Assembly (NCBI GenBank): GCA_018267275.1
Contig: JAFDYV010000009.1
Location: forward strand, 248,001 to 312,000
DNA: 64,000 bases
Direction of reading: 5' to 3'
From: Bacteroidota bacterium
Lineage (GTDB): Bacteria; Bacteroidota; Bacteroidia; Cytophagales; Cyclobacteriaceae
Below the pieces are notes generated by a model. That model saw nothing but the letters and a program-made list of their open reading frames with translations. It was not told where the DNA came from and ran no database searches. Shown piece by piece: positions 34,352-44,069 of this stretch; within the stretch, counting starts at the first letter, position 1; every line of letters starts with the position of its first letter. The position numbers and the translations under genes are program-made.

Positions 34352-35020
34352 TCAATTCACCATTTCCCTCACTACCGCCAATGATTTCATTTCACCAAAC
34401 GTTTCAATGTGCATCGCGTAAAATCGAAGCAATGCATCCAGCAAATTTCTTCTTTGTGATTGGTTCAAGGTTAACACGGTGTCAAAATCTGCCCGTAGTA
34501 GTTCCTCTAAAAGCTTCTGCTCCGCTTGGTCGGCATCAAAAGGTGTGAGAATTTCTCTTGTTTGATAAACACCAAAGCCCAGGTGGCGGCTCAAGTGAAT
34601 AAGAAAAATTAAGTGGAAGTTTTCGATGCCCCGCTCCATTTTGTCCAGCGAAATAAATGCATCGGCTAAAAACTGCGCCAGTTCGTTGGCATGGGTTTGT
34701 TCTTTCACCGATTTGTTGAGCACTTCGGTAAGAAACATTGCGATGGTAGATTTTTTGAAATCAGTATTGATGGTTTGGTAAGGATGGTGGCAGCGTACCT
34801 CCTTCATCCGCATGATGGAGGCATTTTCTTTATGATACACCACCATCTCTAACAAAGTGAGTGGCTGAAACAATGCCATCTTTCCCTTATTGGTCTTACT
34901 GCGAGCGCCATTTACGATATACGACTGTAAGCCAAACTGCGCGGTAAAAATCGATACGATGATAGATGTTTCACCATAACGAGTAAATCGAAATACAATG
35001 CCACGCGTTTTGTGTAGCAC
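34352..35020 (-). CDS. recO: DNA repair protein RecO
   Basis: This 222-residue protein has the RecO OB-fold start (G-I-V-F-R-F-T-R-Y-G-E-T-S-I-I-V-S-I-F-T) and helical C-terminal part. RecO loads RecA on SSB-coated DNA with RecR. No four-Cys zinc site is visible, as is usual for RecO of this phylum. It follows tdk by 3 bp and runs in the same direction. The convergent AsmA-like gene ends 55 bp away. Confidence 0.92.
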   Translation of the reverse strand: MLHKTRGIVFRFTRYGETSIIVSIFTAQFGLQSYIVNGARSKTNKGKMALFQPLTLLEMVVYHKENASIMRMKEVRCHHPYQTINTDFKKSTIAMFLTEVLNKSVKEQTHANELAQFLADAFISLDKMERGIENFHLIFLIHLSRHLGFGVYQTREILTPFDADQAEQKLLEELLRADFDTVLTLNQSQRRNLLDALLRFYAMHIETFGEMKSLAVVREMVN

Positions 35021-35023
35021 AGA

Positions 35024-35620
35024 TCAGGGTTGATTGTTCTTTTGGTCGGCAAAAAAAGCCTTGCGGCTTCGGGCCTCGTAGTGATCTTTTTCACCCAGCA
35101 TCACTTGCTTCTGGTTGGGCGTTAGCCGGTAAGAAAACGAAGCGAGCTCACCCGTTTGCGCGCAGATGGCATGCACCTTGGTAACAAACTCAGCCACGGC
35201 CAGTAAATTTGGCATTGGGCCAAACGGTTTGCCGGTATAGTCCATGTCCAAACCGGCCACAATTACCCGCTTGCCACTGTTGGCAAGGGTATTGCAAACT
35301 TCCACAATCGCTTCGTCAAAAAATTGCGCCTCATCGATACCCACCACATCGCAATCGCCCGCGAGCAATAAAATGTCGCCTGCAAAGTTTACAGGGGTCG
35401 AGCGAATTTCTCGCTCACTGTGCGACACTATCTTCTCTTCATCGTAGCGTTTATCAACCGTAGGCTTGAAAATCTCTACCTTTTGCTGGGCAATAAGCGC
35501 CCGGTTGAGCCTGCGTATCAACTCCTCCGTCTTTCCCGAAAACATACAACCACAGATCACTTCAATCCAACCATTCTTTTCTGCTCGGCTGTTTCGGCCA
35601 ATGTGGGGTTCAATAAACAT
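35024..35620 (-). CDS. tdk: Thymidine kinase
   Basis: 198 residues from ATG 35620. Salvage enzyme that makes dTMP from thymidine with ATP. The P-loop is G-C-M-F-S-G-K-T-E-E-L (about residues 24-34), Walker B-like G-I-D-E-A-Q-F-F-D, and substrate-lid Y-E-A-R-S-R. Part of the usual zinc ribbon is present (C-A-Q-T-G) but only one Cys of that pair is visible, as in some Bacteroidota enzymes. The frame extends to 35749 but the extra part overlaps the promoter of the divergent gene. Confidence 0.93.
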   Translation of the reverse strand: MFIEPHIGRNSRAEKNGWIEVICGCMFSGKTEELIRRLNRALIAQQKVEIFKPTVDKRYDEEKIVSHSEREIRSTPVNFAGDILLLAGDCDVVGIDEAQFFDEAIVEVCNTLANSGKRVIVAGLDMDYTGKPFGPMPNLLAVAEFVTKVHAICAQTGELASFSYRLTPNQKQVMLGEKDHYEARSRKAFFADQKNNQP

Positions 35621-35748
35621 ACTGCAATTAAAGGATTTTAGATTTACGATGGGCGTTTTTGGGTTGGCGATTTTTAAACTGCCAGCAAACGATACATCAC
35701 TCAAAAAATCATAAATTCTAAATATCTTTACCGGTAAAGTAATCTGCA

Positions 35749-36732
35749 ATGGACGAAAAGATCAGTCAGAAAGAAATTGAGCAGTATAGCCACGCCTATT
35801 CTACTTTGCTGACGGAGAGTTTCTTCGCCAAAAAAGAAAAAATCACAGGGCCTGAAATACTGAGCTTTACCGATGTCAGGCAGGTGAACCTGTTCATTGT
35901 GCGTGAGTTGCAATACAACTGGAAGCAGGAGACTTTCAAACTCAAAAGCCCCTATTTCGACTACCAAGCCGAAGAAGTGAAGGCTGCGATGCTCAGTTTG
36001 CAGAATATCCTTTCCAATCACATTTCCATCGGTAAGAACGATTTTCAGATGCTACTGAAATCGGCTGTGGCACGCACACTCAACTTGGTGCTAGCGCCTT
36101 ATGATTATTTTTCTGACACGCTAGACCGACATGGCAACGGCTACCTGACCACGGCTATCTTAAAAGACGAAGTAAAATACCTAAAGATCAACCATGCACC
36201 GCTTGAAAAGCTGGTGAAAAAGTTGGAAGAGCGTAATGCAGAGTTAGTCACAGGCAAAGAGGCGTTTGCATTGCTCGATCAGATTTTGGAAGAAGTGAAT
36301 TTTACGCCAGAGGACATTGAACCCTACCTTGGTCAATTTTCTCAAAAACTGCCTGTGAGTGTAAGTAAATTCTTCAGCGAAAAACCAAAGGCTCCGAGTG
36401 CAGAAATCAGACCCGCGGTAAAATCAGAGCAAACGAAAATATTTGTTGAGACGGCCAAGTCGGAAAAAGAACCCACCACGCTGGGCGAGAACTTGGCCAA
36501 ACAAAAAGTAGGCAGGCTTAAAGACAGCCTCACCATCAATCAGAAGTTCATGTTCACCAAAATCTTGTTCAAGGGTGACTTTGAGATTTTTACCGATGCT
36601 ATCGACTACCTAGATTCTTTGGACACCCTCTCGCGGGCGCTAGCTTACTTGGGTGACACGTACCCCCACTGGGACAGAGAGAGTGAGGAGTATGAAGAAT
36701 TTGTAGAAGTACTCACGAAAAGGTTTTCTTAA
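35749..36732 (+). CDS. Conserved hypothetical protein, no family recognised
   Basis: 327 residues, cytoplasmic (no signal peptide or membrane segment). It is mainly helical with a charged linker (about residues 205-250: E-K-P-K-A-P-S-A-E-I-R, E-K-E-P-T-T-L-G-E) and a C-terminal helical part with N-Q-K-F-M-F-T-K-I-L-F-K-G-D. Its C-terminal Y-E-E-F-V-E-V-L-T-K-R-F resembles a small domain in other unnamed Bacteroidota proteins. TATCTTTA at 35721-35728 could be a -7 box. It is divergent from tdk and convergent with rodA. Confidence 0.75.
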   Translation: MDEKISQKEIEQYSHAYSTLLTESFFAKKEKITGPEILSFTDVRQVNLFIVRELQYNWKQETFKLKSPYFDYQAEEVKAAMLSLQNILSNHISIGKNDFQMLLKSAVARTLNLVLAPYDYFSDTLDRHGNGYLTTAILKDEVKYLKINHAPLEKLVKKLEERNAELVTGKEAFALLDQILEEVNFTPEDIEPYLGQFSQKLPVSVSKFFSEKPKAPSAEIRPAVKSEQTKIFVETAKSEKEPTTLGENLAKQKVGRLKDSLTINQKFMFTKILFKGDFEIFTDAIDYLDSLDTLSRALAYLGDTYPHWDRESEEYEEFVEVLTKRFS

Positions 36733-36795
36733 GCTCGAGTTGGGATTTGTTTCTACAGGCAAATCTGTGCCTAATCAGTGGCCAAATTTCTAAAA

Positions 36796-38070
36796 CTAAA
36801 TCCGCTGCAACACTTGTCCACGGTGTGCATCTAGTTTCAGCAAGATGAACAACAAAATGGTGAAGCCCCACAGCGAGGAGCCACCATAGCTAAAGAAGGG
36901 AAGCGGAATTCCAACCACCGGAAACAAGCCAATGGTCATGGCTATGTTGATGGCGAAATGAAAAAACAAAATGCACGCTACGCTGTAGCCATAGGCCCGG
37001 GCAAAGCGGTTTTTTTGTCGTTCGGCAATAAACGTTACACGTAACAGCAACGCCACAAATAAACCAATTACCACCAAACTGCCGAGCCACCCAAATTCTT
37101 CCCCGATGGTACAAAAGATAAAATCTGTACTCTGCTTCGGCACAAAGTCAAATTTGGTTTGTGTGCCTTTCAAGAAACCTTTTCCGGCAAAGCTGCCGCT
37201 GCCAATGGCAATCTTTGATTGGGTCACGTTCCAACCCGTTCCCAGCGGGTCAATGTCCGGATCCACCAACACCATGATGCGGTTTCGTTGATGTGGTTTC
37301 AACACATCTTTTACAACATAATCCACACTCTCAATAACACCTACAATAATCAGCGCACCAAGCGTAAGCAGCGCAATGCGCTTAAACTTCTTCTTGCCCA
37401 TCAAAATGGCAATTATTAATATTATTCCAATAGCAACGTGCAAATAGAGTGGGTTGGGCACCAACAACGTGATGATAAAAATGAAGGCTGCACATATCCC
37501 CACAATCAACAAAAATGGAGACATGCCCTCGCGGTAAAACATCAAAACAAACGAGGTGAAGACCAACGCGGTACCGGTGTCTTTCTGCAATTGAATCAAA
37601 ACCATGGGCAAACCTATCAGCGCGAACAATACCACTTGGTTGCGCAGGTTGTCCATCCTAAAACCAACGGAGCCAATGTATTTGGCAACCGCTAGCGCGG
37701 TAATAAATTTTGCAAACTCCGAAGGTTGCACACCAAACGACCCGATGCCAATCCATGCTTTATTGCCACCCACTTCTTTGCCAATGATCGGCACCAATAT
37801 CAGCATGAACAAAATCAACCCATAAAAAACGTAGGCGAACGTTTCATAAAAACGCATATCGATGATGACAATCGCCATTACAATAATGGCGGCCGCAGCC
37901 ATAAACATCAGCTGCCTGCCCGAGCTCAAGCTCAAATCAAAGATAGATTGGCGTGCTGACTCATCGTAAATGGCAGCATAAATATTGAGCCAGCCCAATA
38001 ATACAAGCGCGAGGTACAACAAAATTGTCGCCCAATCTAGCTTGCCCGATATGTCATCATCTCTTCTCAA
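36796..38070 (-). CDS. rodA: Rod shape-determining protein RodA
   Basis: RodA is the SEDS peptidoglycan glycosyltransferase of the elongasome. These 424 residues have about 10 membrane helices, with the conserved region Q-P-S-E-F-A-K and the late P-L-P-F-F-S-Y-G-G-S-S. A putative catalytic Asp loop is within D-I-D-P-L-G-T-G-W-N. It overlaps the PBP2 gene by 4 nt (ATGA), as expected for a RodA-PBP2 pair. It is the last gene of the operon that begins at mreC. Confidence 0.95.
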   Translation of the reverse strand: MRRDDDISGKLDWATILLYLALVLLGWLNIYAAIYDESARQSIFDLSLSSGRQLMFMAAAAIIVMAIVIIDMRFYETFAYVFYGLILFMLILVPIIGKEVGGNKAWIGIGSFGVQPSEFAKFITALAVAKYIGSVGFRMDNLRNQVVLFALIGLPMVLIQLQKDTGTALVFTSFVLMFYREGMSPFLLIVGICAAFIFIITLLVPNPLYLHVAIGIILIIAILMGKKKFKRIALLTLGALIIVGVIESVDYVVKDVLKPHQRNRIMVLVDPDIDPLGTGWNVTQSKIAIGSGSFAGKGFLKGTQTKFDFVPKQSTDFIFCTIGEEFGWLGSLVVIGLFVALLLRVTFIAERQKNRFARAYGYSVACILFFHFAINIAMTIGLFPVVGIPLPFFSYGGSSLWGFTILLFILLKLDAHRGQVLQRI

Positions 38071-39896
38071 TCTAAAAATTTACCTGCTAACACATAATCC
38101 TCAACATATGGTCTTTTGGTCTTGCCAAAAAGATACTTCTCAATCATTAAACTTGCGATGGAAGCCGCAGCCCGCGCACCTTGGCCGGAAAATTCAACGT
38201 ACACCGCCACAGCAATTTTTGGATTATCGCGTGGCGCAAAAGCGATGAACACCGAGTGATCAGGGCGTGGTTCGTTTTGTACCGAACCAGTCTTTCCGCA
38301 TACAATAATGTCTGCAAGTTTGGCGCGATATTGCCCCGTACCAGCTTCAACTACGTTCTGCATCGCATCAACAGCTACCTTAAAGTACGTTGAGTCGATG
38401 GTGGTATAATGCCGCACCGAATATTGCGGCAATGGCTTTTTGTCTTTGCCAATTGCCTTTACAATATGTGGTGTGTAGTAAAAACCACGGTTGGCAACAG
38501 TGGCGGCAAAGTTGGCCATCTGCAAAGGCACTACCAGATTTTCACCTTCACCAATAGCAATGGAATAGATGTTAGAAAACTTCCATGGACGGTTGCGATA
38601 GGCGCGATCATAATACTCTGGTGTGGGAATCAAACCTCCCTTTTCATTGGGCAAATCGATGCCCAGTGGTTGGCCAAACCCGAAGCTGTTGATGTGTTTG
38701 TTCCATTCGGCCAAACCCACACGCGTGTCTGAAAAAGGATCATTGGTTACGCCCTTGTTGAGCATTCTCCTCAGCACATTGTGGAAGTAAGGGTTACAGG
38801 AGTTAGTGATGGCGCCACGCAAGTCTTCGTTGGTGTGCGCGCCATGGCAGTTGATGACGGAGCGATCGCAACGGATACGGGTATCAGGTGTGATCACACC
38901 TTCCTGCAGGGCTGTCATCGCTTGCGCGATCTTAAAAATTGAACCGGGTCTATACTGCGCCATCAACGGACGGTTGAAGAGCGGCTTCATCGTGTCGGTG
39001 CTGATCAGCTGAAAGTTGCTGCTATAGTTTTTTCCGGTAAGCAGGGTGGGATCATAGGAAGGTCCTGATACCAACGCCAGCACTTCACCTGTTGATGGCT
39101 CGATCGCAGCAATGCTACCTGCTTTACCCTTCATCAACATCTCGCCATACATCTGTAGGTCCAAATCAATACCAGTCACCAAATCCTGACCAGGAATTGA
39201 AAGTGTATCGTACTCTCCCGCTTTGAAAGAACCTTTCTCTATGCCTTTTACGTTGCGCAGCTTGAACCGAATACCGCGCTTGCCGCGAAGCTGTTCTTCA
39301 TAAAATGCTTCAATGCCGCTTTGGCCAATGTAGTCGCCTTGTTTATAGATGCCAGATTTATCGTTTTCAAGTTGGCCTTTACTGATTTCACTCACATACC
39401 CGAGCGCATTGGCCATGCCATGGGTTGTGTAGGCACGCGTGGTGCGGGCTTCAATATAAAAACCCGGGAACTCATCCAGATGGTCTTGCGCTTTGGCAAA
39501 GTCTTCGTTTGACAGTTGATCAATGAAGAGCATGGGTTTCACTGGCGAAAAGTCTTTGTCTTTGCGCCTCTTCATGTCTTGCAACCTCTTGAATTTTTTG
39601 CGCACTTCTTCGCGTTCCACGCCAAACACGTTGCAAAACCTAGTAGTGTCAAAGTCTTTTACGTCTTTGTAAATCACCATCAGATCGTACTCTGGGGTAT
39701 TGTAAACAATCAACTTGCCGTTGCGGTCTGTAATCAGGCCACGAAAAGGATACTCTACTTGTCGCAAAATTGCATTACTGTCTGCCAGCTCAGCATATTT
39801 GTTGTCGAGCACTTGAATGAAGAAGAGCTTAATCAAAAAGATAAGCCCTGTTAGGACAAAGACGATTTGTAATATTTCGCGCCTCCCTTCATTCAT
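38067..39896 (-). CDS. mrdA: Penicillin-binding protein 2
   Basis: PBP2 is the elongation-specific transpeptidase that works with RodA. 609 residues: N-terminal membrane helix (I-V-F-V-L-T-G-L-I-F-L-I), dimerisation/pedestal domain, then the transpeptidase domain with S-x-x-K as P-G-S-I-F-K (about residue 318), S-x-N as T-N-S-C-N, and K-T-G as C-G-K-T-G-S (about 535). All three motifs are intact. Its start overlaps the mreD stop by 4 nt. Confidence 0.96.
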   Translation of the reverse strand: MNEGRREILQIVFVLTGLIFLIKLFFIQVLDNKYAELADSNAILRQVEYPFRGLITDRNGKLIVYNTPEYDLMVIYKDVKDFDTTRFCNVFGVEREEVRKKFKRLQDMKRRKDKDFSPVKPMLFIDQLSNEDFAKAQDHLDEFPGFYIEARTTRAYTTHGMANALGYVSEISKGQLENDKSGIYKQGDYIGQSGIEAFYEEQLRGKRGIRFKLRNVKGIEKGSFKAGEYDTLSIPGQDLVTGIDLDLQMYGEMLMKGKAGSIAAIEPSTGEVLALVSGPSYDPTLLTGKNYSSNFQLISTDTMKPLFNRPLMAQYRPGSIFKIAQAMTALQEGVITPDTRIRCDRSVINCHGAHTNEDLRGAITNSCNPYFHNVLRRMLNKGVTNDPFSDTRVGLAEWNKHINSFGFGQPLGIDLPNEKGGLIPTPEYYDRAYRNRPWKFSNIYSIAIGEGENLVVPLQMANFAATVANRGFYYTPHIVKAIGKDKKPLPQYSVRHYTTIDSTYFKVAVDAMQNVVEAGTGQYRAKLADIIVCGKTGSVQNEPRPDHSVFIAFAPRDNPKIAVAVYVEFSGQGARAAASIASLMIEKYLFGKTKRPYVEDYVLAGKFLD

Positions 39897-40405
39897 CTTC
39901 TTCTATCCATTGAAAGATATTGTAAAATTAGTGCAACGGTAAGGGTAAACAAAAGGCTCATCATCACCTTCAGCATGGTATACCAAAAAAGATGGAAGCC
40001 CGCTGCTTCTACAAAGAACACCACAAAATGATGCGCAAAAATCAAGGGGATGGTATAGACCAAAAACCATTGCAAGCCGTAGGCCGATAAGGAGGGAGGG
40101 ACGCCCACATCATACCCACCTTGCGGGGTGATTGCAGATAACCAGTAATTGCGCAAGTAGGCTAATAACACCAGCGATAATGCGTGCAGCCCAAGGCTGT
40201 CGTAAAAAATATCAATAGAGAAGCCAAGCACAAAGCCAATGAGCATCAACACCAGGTTATTGAACTCCAGCGGAAGCAGCAAAATGAAAAATATGTACAA
40301 GAAGCAAAAAGCCGTGTTAAACAACACCAAGCTTTTCAAAATGAGTACCTGCGCCAACACATAAGCGAAAAATGCCAAAAAAGGTAAAATACCGGAGCGC
40401 GTCAT
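39893..40405 (-). CDS. mreD: Rod shape-determining protein MreD
   Basis: This 170-residue membrane protein has about five helices (L-A-F-F-A-Y-V-L-A-Q-V-L-I, F-C-F-L-Y-I-F-F-I-L-L) and sits between mreC and mrdA with 4-nt overlaps both sides. The sequence F-S-I-D-I-F-Y-D-S-L-G-L-H-A is typical of Bacteroidota MreD. MreD helps link MreB filaments to the cell-wall enzymes. The identification depends mostly on gene order and hydropathy plus this motif. Confidence 0.9.
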   Translation of the reverse strand: MTRSGILPFLAFFAYVLAQVLILKSLVLFNTAFCFLYIFFILLLPLEFNNLVLMLIGFVLGFSIDIFYDSLGLHALSLVLLAYLRNYWLSAITPQGGYDVGVPPSLSAYGLQWFLVYTIPLIFAHHFVVFFVEAAGFHLFWYTMLKVMMSLLFTLTVALILQYLSMDRRR

Positions 40406-41241
40406 TTGGGTTCACCAATGGTTTTCAACTCTAAAGAATCTTTTTCTTGTTTGAGGTTGCTCTTCACTACCTCTACAAACGCAAGCTTACCAAAGTCTTG
40501 CGCCAGGCCCACTTTAATTGTGTGGAACTGGGCCTCTTCATTAAGTTTTACGTTTTTTACCACACCAACGAGAATACCTTCGGGAAACACAGCATTGTAA
40601 CCGGACGTAACAACAGTGTCACCTACTTTGAGCTCCACGTGGCGCGGAATATATTTTAAATCAATGACACGCGGATCGACACCATCCCATTGGACCGTAC
40701 CAAAGTGCCCGGTCCGCTTTATTTTGCTTGATACTTGGTTATCGATATTCAGCAACGAGATTAACACCGCGTAGTGATCTGACACGGACTTTACTTTCCC
40801 AACTACGCCTGCTTCACTGATGGCTGCCATGCCGGGTTGCAGTCCATGGCGTTTGCCCTTATCGATGGTGATAAAGTTTTTGTAGTTGTTGGTTGTGTTG
40901 TTGATGACTTTGGCCGCGATGAAATCAAAACGATTGATGATGGCAACGTCTTTGATAGGGCGCAAATCCAATTGGTACAGCATTTGGTTACGCTGGTCCA
41001 CCTTTTTTCTCAATTCGGCATTTTCCTCAGCTAAACGCTGATTGATATCGCGCAGCGAAAAATATTCACGAATATTTTGTGACGTACTGATGATAGAAGC
41101 CGCCACGCTGTTAGATGTGTTGAAATACTTGGTGCTTTGGTATTGGTTATTTTCAATCACCATCCACACGCACAACAACTCCAGCAACAAAAAGGTAAAA
41201 AAAGCCCGATACTCGTAAATGAAACTAAAGAGGCGTTGCAT
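40402..41241 (-). CDS. mreC: Rod shape-determining protein MreC
   Basis: This 279-residue protein has an N-terminal membrane helix (F-F-T-F-L-L-L-E-L-L-C-V-W), a coiled coil (about 65-85, Q-R-L-A-E-E-N-A-E-L-R-K-K-V) and the MreC beta-domain pair with I-D-K-G-K-R-H-G and V-V-T-S-G-Y-N-A-V-F-P-E-G-I-L-V-G. MreC binds PBP2 and controls its activity. It is the first gene of the overlapping block mreC-mreD-mrdA-rodA; mreB lies 147 bp upstream. Confidence 0.94.
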   Translation of the reverse strand: MQRLFSFIYEYRAFFTFLLLELLCVWMVIENNQYQSTKYFNTSNSVAASIISTSQNIREYFSLRDINQRLAEENAELRKKVDQRNQMLYQLDLRPIKDVAIINRFDFIAAKVINNTTNNYKNFITIDKGKRHGLQPGMAAISEAGVVGKVKSVSDHYAVLISLLNIDNQVSSKIKRTGHFGTVQWDGVDPRVIDLKYIPRHVELKVGDTVVTSGYNAVFPEGILVGVVKNVKLNEEAQFHTIKVGLAQDFGKLAFVEVVKSNLKQEKDSLELKTIGEPK

Positions 41242-41310
41242 GACTAACGAGTGAGCTGATAACCGAAATCATTCGAAACCCCTCCTTCTTTAATGTTGCG
41301 GAAGGTAAAT

Positions 41311-41328
41311 AGGCAGTAGGCAGTAGGC
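41311..41328. repeat. Short tandem repeat upstream of mreC
   Basis: AGGCAGT is repeated twice (41311-41317, 41318-41324), followed by AGGCGT. It lies in the 147-bp gap between mreB and mreC. Confidence 0.55.
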
Positions 41329-41388
41329 GTGATGTTAAAAATCAATCGTCTCAAGTTTATCACTTTGCCCATTACTTCTTGCCTGTTG

Positions 41389-42414
41389 TTATGTCATCAA
41401 CACTTTGCGATAGTGATTCAAATTTTTGAGCGCAGCGCCAGTACCGCGCACCACCGCACGCAAGGGATCTTCCGCCACATGAATCGGCAGTTTGGTTTTT
41501 AGTGACAGGCGCTTGTCTAAACCGCGCAACATGGCACCACCACCTGTCAAGTAAATACCTTGTTCATAGATATCAGCTGATAGCTCGGGCGGTGAGAGCT
41601 CGAGGGCCTTTAAAACAGCCTCTTCTAATTTTGAAATCGACTTGTCAAGCGCGAAGGCAACTTCTGAGTATGAAATCTTAATCGTCTTAGGGATACCGGT
41701 CATCAAATCGCGGCCGCGGATTTCATAATCATCTGGGCCGTCATCCAATTCGGTCAAGGCAGATCCTACTTCAATCTTCACGCGTTCGGCCGAACGTTCG
41801 CCAATCAGCAGATTGTGCTGCCTGCGCATGTAATCCAAAATATCTCTGTTGAAGGTATCACCGGCAATGCGGATTGACTGATCACACACAATACCGGAAA
41901 GCGCAATCACGGCAATGTCGGTGGTTCCTCCGCCAATATCTACAATCATGTTGCCCACGGGCTGCTCGATATCGATACCAATACCGATGGCTGCGGCTAT
42001 CGGCTCATGAATCATATACACCTCTTTCGCATTAGCGTGCTCGGCAGAATCGCGTACTGCACGCTTCTCTACTTCCGTAATGGCTGAAGGGATACAAATC
42101 ACCATCCGCAATGAAGGCGGAAAGAAGCGTTTGCCGGTGTCTATCAACTTGATCATACCACGGATCATCATTTCAGCAGCATGGAAGTCGGCTATCACAC
42201 CTTCTTTCAATGGCCGAATGGTTTTGATGTTGTCGTGGGTTTTTTCGTGCATCTGCATGGCCTCTCGACCAATAGCAAGCACTTTGTTAGAAATTTTGTC
42301 GATGGCGATGATACTCGGCTCATCTACTACCACTTTGTCTTTGTGTATAATCAGCGTATTGGCTGTGCCCAAGTCAATTGCAATGTCTTGGGTGAAGAAA
42401 TCAAAAAGTGCCAT
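41389..42414 (-). CDS. mreB: Rod shape-determining protein MreB
   Basis: MreB is the actin-like filament protein that places the elongasome. These 341 residues have the ATP-binding motifs D-L-G-T-A-N-T-L-I (about 14-22), G-G-G-T-T-D-I-A-V (about 165) and L-T-G-G-G-A-M-L (about 289), with the membrane-binding N-terminal helix F-D-F-F. The start codon has an unusually good Shine-Dalgarno (42422-42429). It is 147 bp from mreC, so it may have both separate and shared transcripts. Confidence 0.97.
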   Translation of the reverse strand: MALFDFFTQDIAIDLGTANTLIIHKDKVVVDEPSIIAIDKISNKVLAIGREAMQMHEKTHDNIKTIRPLKEGVIADFHAAEMMIRGMIKLIDTGKRFFPPSLRMVICIPSAITEVEKRAVRDSAEHANAKEVYMIHEPIAAAIGIGIDIEQPVGNMIVDIGGGTTDIAVIALSGIVCDQSIRIAGDTFNRDILDYMRRQHNLLIGERSAERVKIEVGSALTELDDGPDDYEIRGRDLMTGIPKTIKISYSEVAFALDKSISKLEEAVLKALELSPPELSADIYEQGIYLTGGGAMLRGLDKRLSLKTKLPIHVAEDPLRAVVRGTGAALKNLNHYRKVLMT

Positions 42415-42421
42415 TCAGTTT

Positions 42422-42429
42422 CCCTCCTC
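42422..42429 (-). promoter_or_regulatory. Strong Shine-Dalgarno of mreB
   Basis: On the minus strand GAGGAGGG stands 7 bp before the ATG. Few other genes in this window have such a site, as is usual in Bacteroidota. Confidence 0.75.
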
Positions 42430-42503
42430 TGTAAATTAAGTCACGAAATTACAGAAATTATTGGGGGATTTGTAATGGCTTTGTTGCTAAAAAACTTACG
42501 TGA

Positions 42504-44030
42504 TTAATGCTTGAAATGCCGGAACCCTGTAAACACCATGCTCATACCGTGCTGGTCGCAAAAGTCGATAGAGTCTTGGTCTTTGATGGAGCCGCCCGGC
42601 TGGATAACGGCTTTAATGCCATTTTGATGGGCAATATCAACACAATCGGGGAAAGGGAAGAAAGCATCTGAAGCCATCACCGCACCTTCAAGCTTGAAGC
42701 CAAACGCGCCTGCCTTTTCAATCGCCTGCTTCAGTGCGTCTACCCGGCTGGTTTGGCCAACACCACTTGCCAACATCTGACCGTCTACTGCTAAAATAAT
42801 GGTGTTTGACTTGGTATGCTTACATACCTTACTCGCAAACAACAACGCATTCACCTCCGATGCCGAGGGAGCCACTTTGGTTACAACCTTCAAATCTTGC
42901 TTTGAATCGGTTTTAAAGTCGACATCTTGTTCAATAACTCCGTTGAGCAGACTTTTGAATTGTTTGGAATTAGTCAGCCGGTGATTTTGTTTGAGGATAA
43001 TGCGATTCTTTTTCGACTTTAATAGCTCTAGCGCGGCAGGTTCAAAATCGGGCGCGATGAGTATCTCGAAGAAAAGCTTGTTTATCTCTTCGGCTGCAGC
43101 TACATCAACAGGTGCGTTGCACGCCAGCACACCGCCAAAGGCAGAAATAGTATCGGCCTGAAATGCCTTCAGGTAAGCTTCCTTAACAGATTGCCCGATG
43201 GCCACACCGCAAGCGTTAGTGTGTTTGATGATCACAAACGCCTTCTCGCCTTCAAACTCCTGTACCAAATTGACGGCCGCGTCTACATCTACTAAATTGT
43301 TATAAGAAAGCTCTTTGCCGTTCAGCTTGCTGAAAAGGCTTTCGAGGTTGCCGAAGTACACGCCTTTTTGATGAGGGTTTTCGCCATAGCGCAACACCTG
43401 ACCCTGTTGAAGGCTGCTCTTAAAGCTGGGTATTTGCGCTTCGCGGTTGAAGTAAGAGAATATGGCGGTGTCGTAGTGCGAAGTAGTATCAAAAGCCATT
43501 GCCGCGAAGAGCTTGCGGTCGCTCAATTCAGTCGCGGCATTTTTCCTCGTCAACAACTCTAACACCGCTGCATATTGGGTGCGTGATGAGACAATTAATA
43601 CATCCTTAAAGTTCTTTGCTGCCGCGCGAATCAAAGAAATGCCACCAATGTCAATTTTTTCGATAATATCTTCTTCGCTTCCGCCTTTGGCCACGGTCTC
43701 CTCGAACGGGTATAAATCGACAATCACCAAATCAATTGGATTGATGTTAAACTCGGCCGCTTGTTTCAAATCACCGGCATCTTCCCTTCGAAAAAGAATC
43801 CCACCAAATACGGCAGGGTGCAACGTTTTTACGCGTCCACCAAAAATAGATGGGTAAGTAGTCAGTTTCTCAACAGGAGTAACAGCATAACCAAGCTTCT
43901 CGATAAACTCTTGAGTTCCTCCGGTAGAAACAAATTCAACATTGTGTTTGGCCAACAGGTGAATGATGGGCTCGAGGTTGTCTTTGTAAAAAACTGAAAT
44001 TAATGCGCGGGTGATTTTCTTCGAAGTCAT
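42504..44030 (-). CDS. purH: Bifunctional AICAR transformylase/IMP cyclohydrolase
   Basis: PurH catalyses the last two steps of IMP synthesis. 508 residues: an N-terminal MGS-like IMP cyclohydrolase domain (A-L-I-S-V-F-Y-K, S-T-G-G-T, G-G-R-V-K-T-L-H-P) and the AICAR transformylase domain with R-Y-G-E-N-P-H-Q, K-H-T-N-A-C-G-V-A and S-D-A-F-F-P-F. It precedes mreB by 89 bp in the same direction. Length is normal for the family. Confidence 0.97.
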   Translation of the reverse strand: MTSKKITRALISVFYKDNLEPIIHLLAKHNVEFVSTGGTQEFIEKLGYAVTPVEKLTTYPSIFGGRVKTLHPAVFGGILFRREDAGDLKQAAEFNINPIDLVIVDLYPFEETVAKGGSEEDIIEKIDIGGISLIRAAAKNFKDVLIVSSRTQYAAVLELLTRKNAATELSDRKLFAAMAFDTTSHYDTAIFSYFNREAQIPSFKSSLQQGQVLRYGENPHQKGVYFGNLESLFSKLNGKELSYNNLVDVDAAVNLVQEFEGEKAFVIIKHTNACGVAIGQSVKEAYLKAFQADTISAFGGVLACNAPVDVAAAEEINKLFFEILIAPDFEPAALELLKSKKNRIILKQNHRLTNSKQFKSLLNGVIEQDVDFKTDSKQDLKVVTKVAPSASEVNALLFASKVCKHTKSNTIILAVDGQMLASGVGQTSRVDALKQAIEKAGAFGFKLEGAVMASDAFFPFPDCVDIAHQNGIKAVIQPGGSIKDQDSIDFCDQHGMSMVFTGFRHFKH

Positions 44031-44042
44031 ATTTATTTTCTT

Positions 44043-44069
44043 GCACGCAAAGGCGCAAAGACGCTAAGG
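44043..44069. repeat. Left inverted repeat of the GxxExxY unit
   Basis: GCACGCAAAGGCGCAAAGACGCTAAGG, in two 10-base periods (GCAAAGGC, GCAAAGAC), ends directly at the stop codon of the GxxExxY gene. The reverse-complement partner is at 44450-44480. Confidence 0.75.

Noticed and set aside
35209..35463. Plus-strand open frames over tdk
   Set aside because: Antisense of the conserved thymidine kinase sequence.
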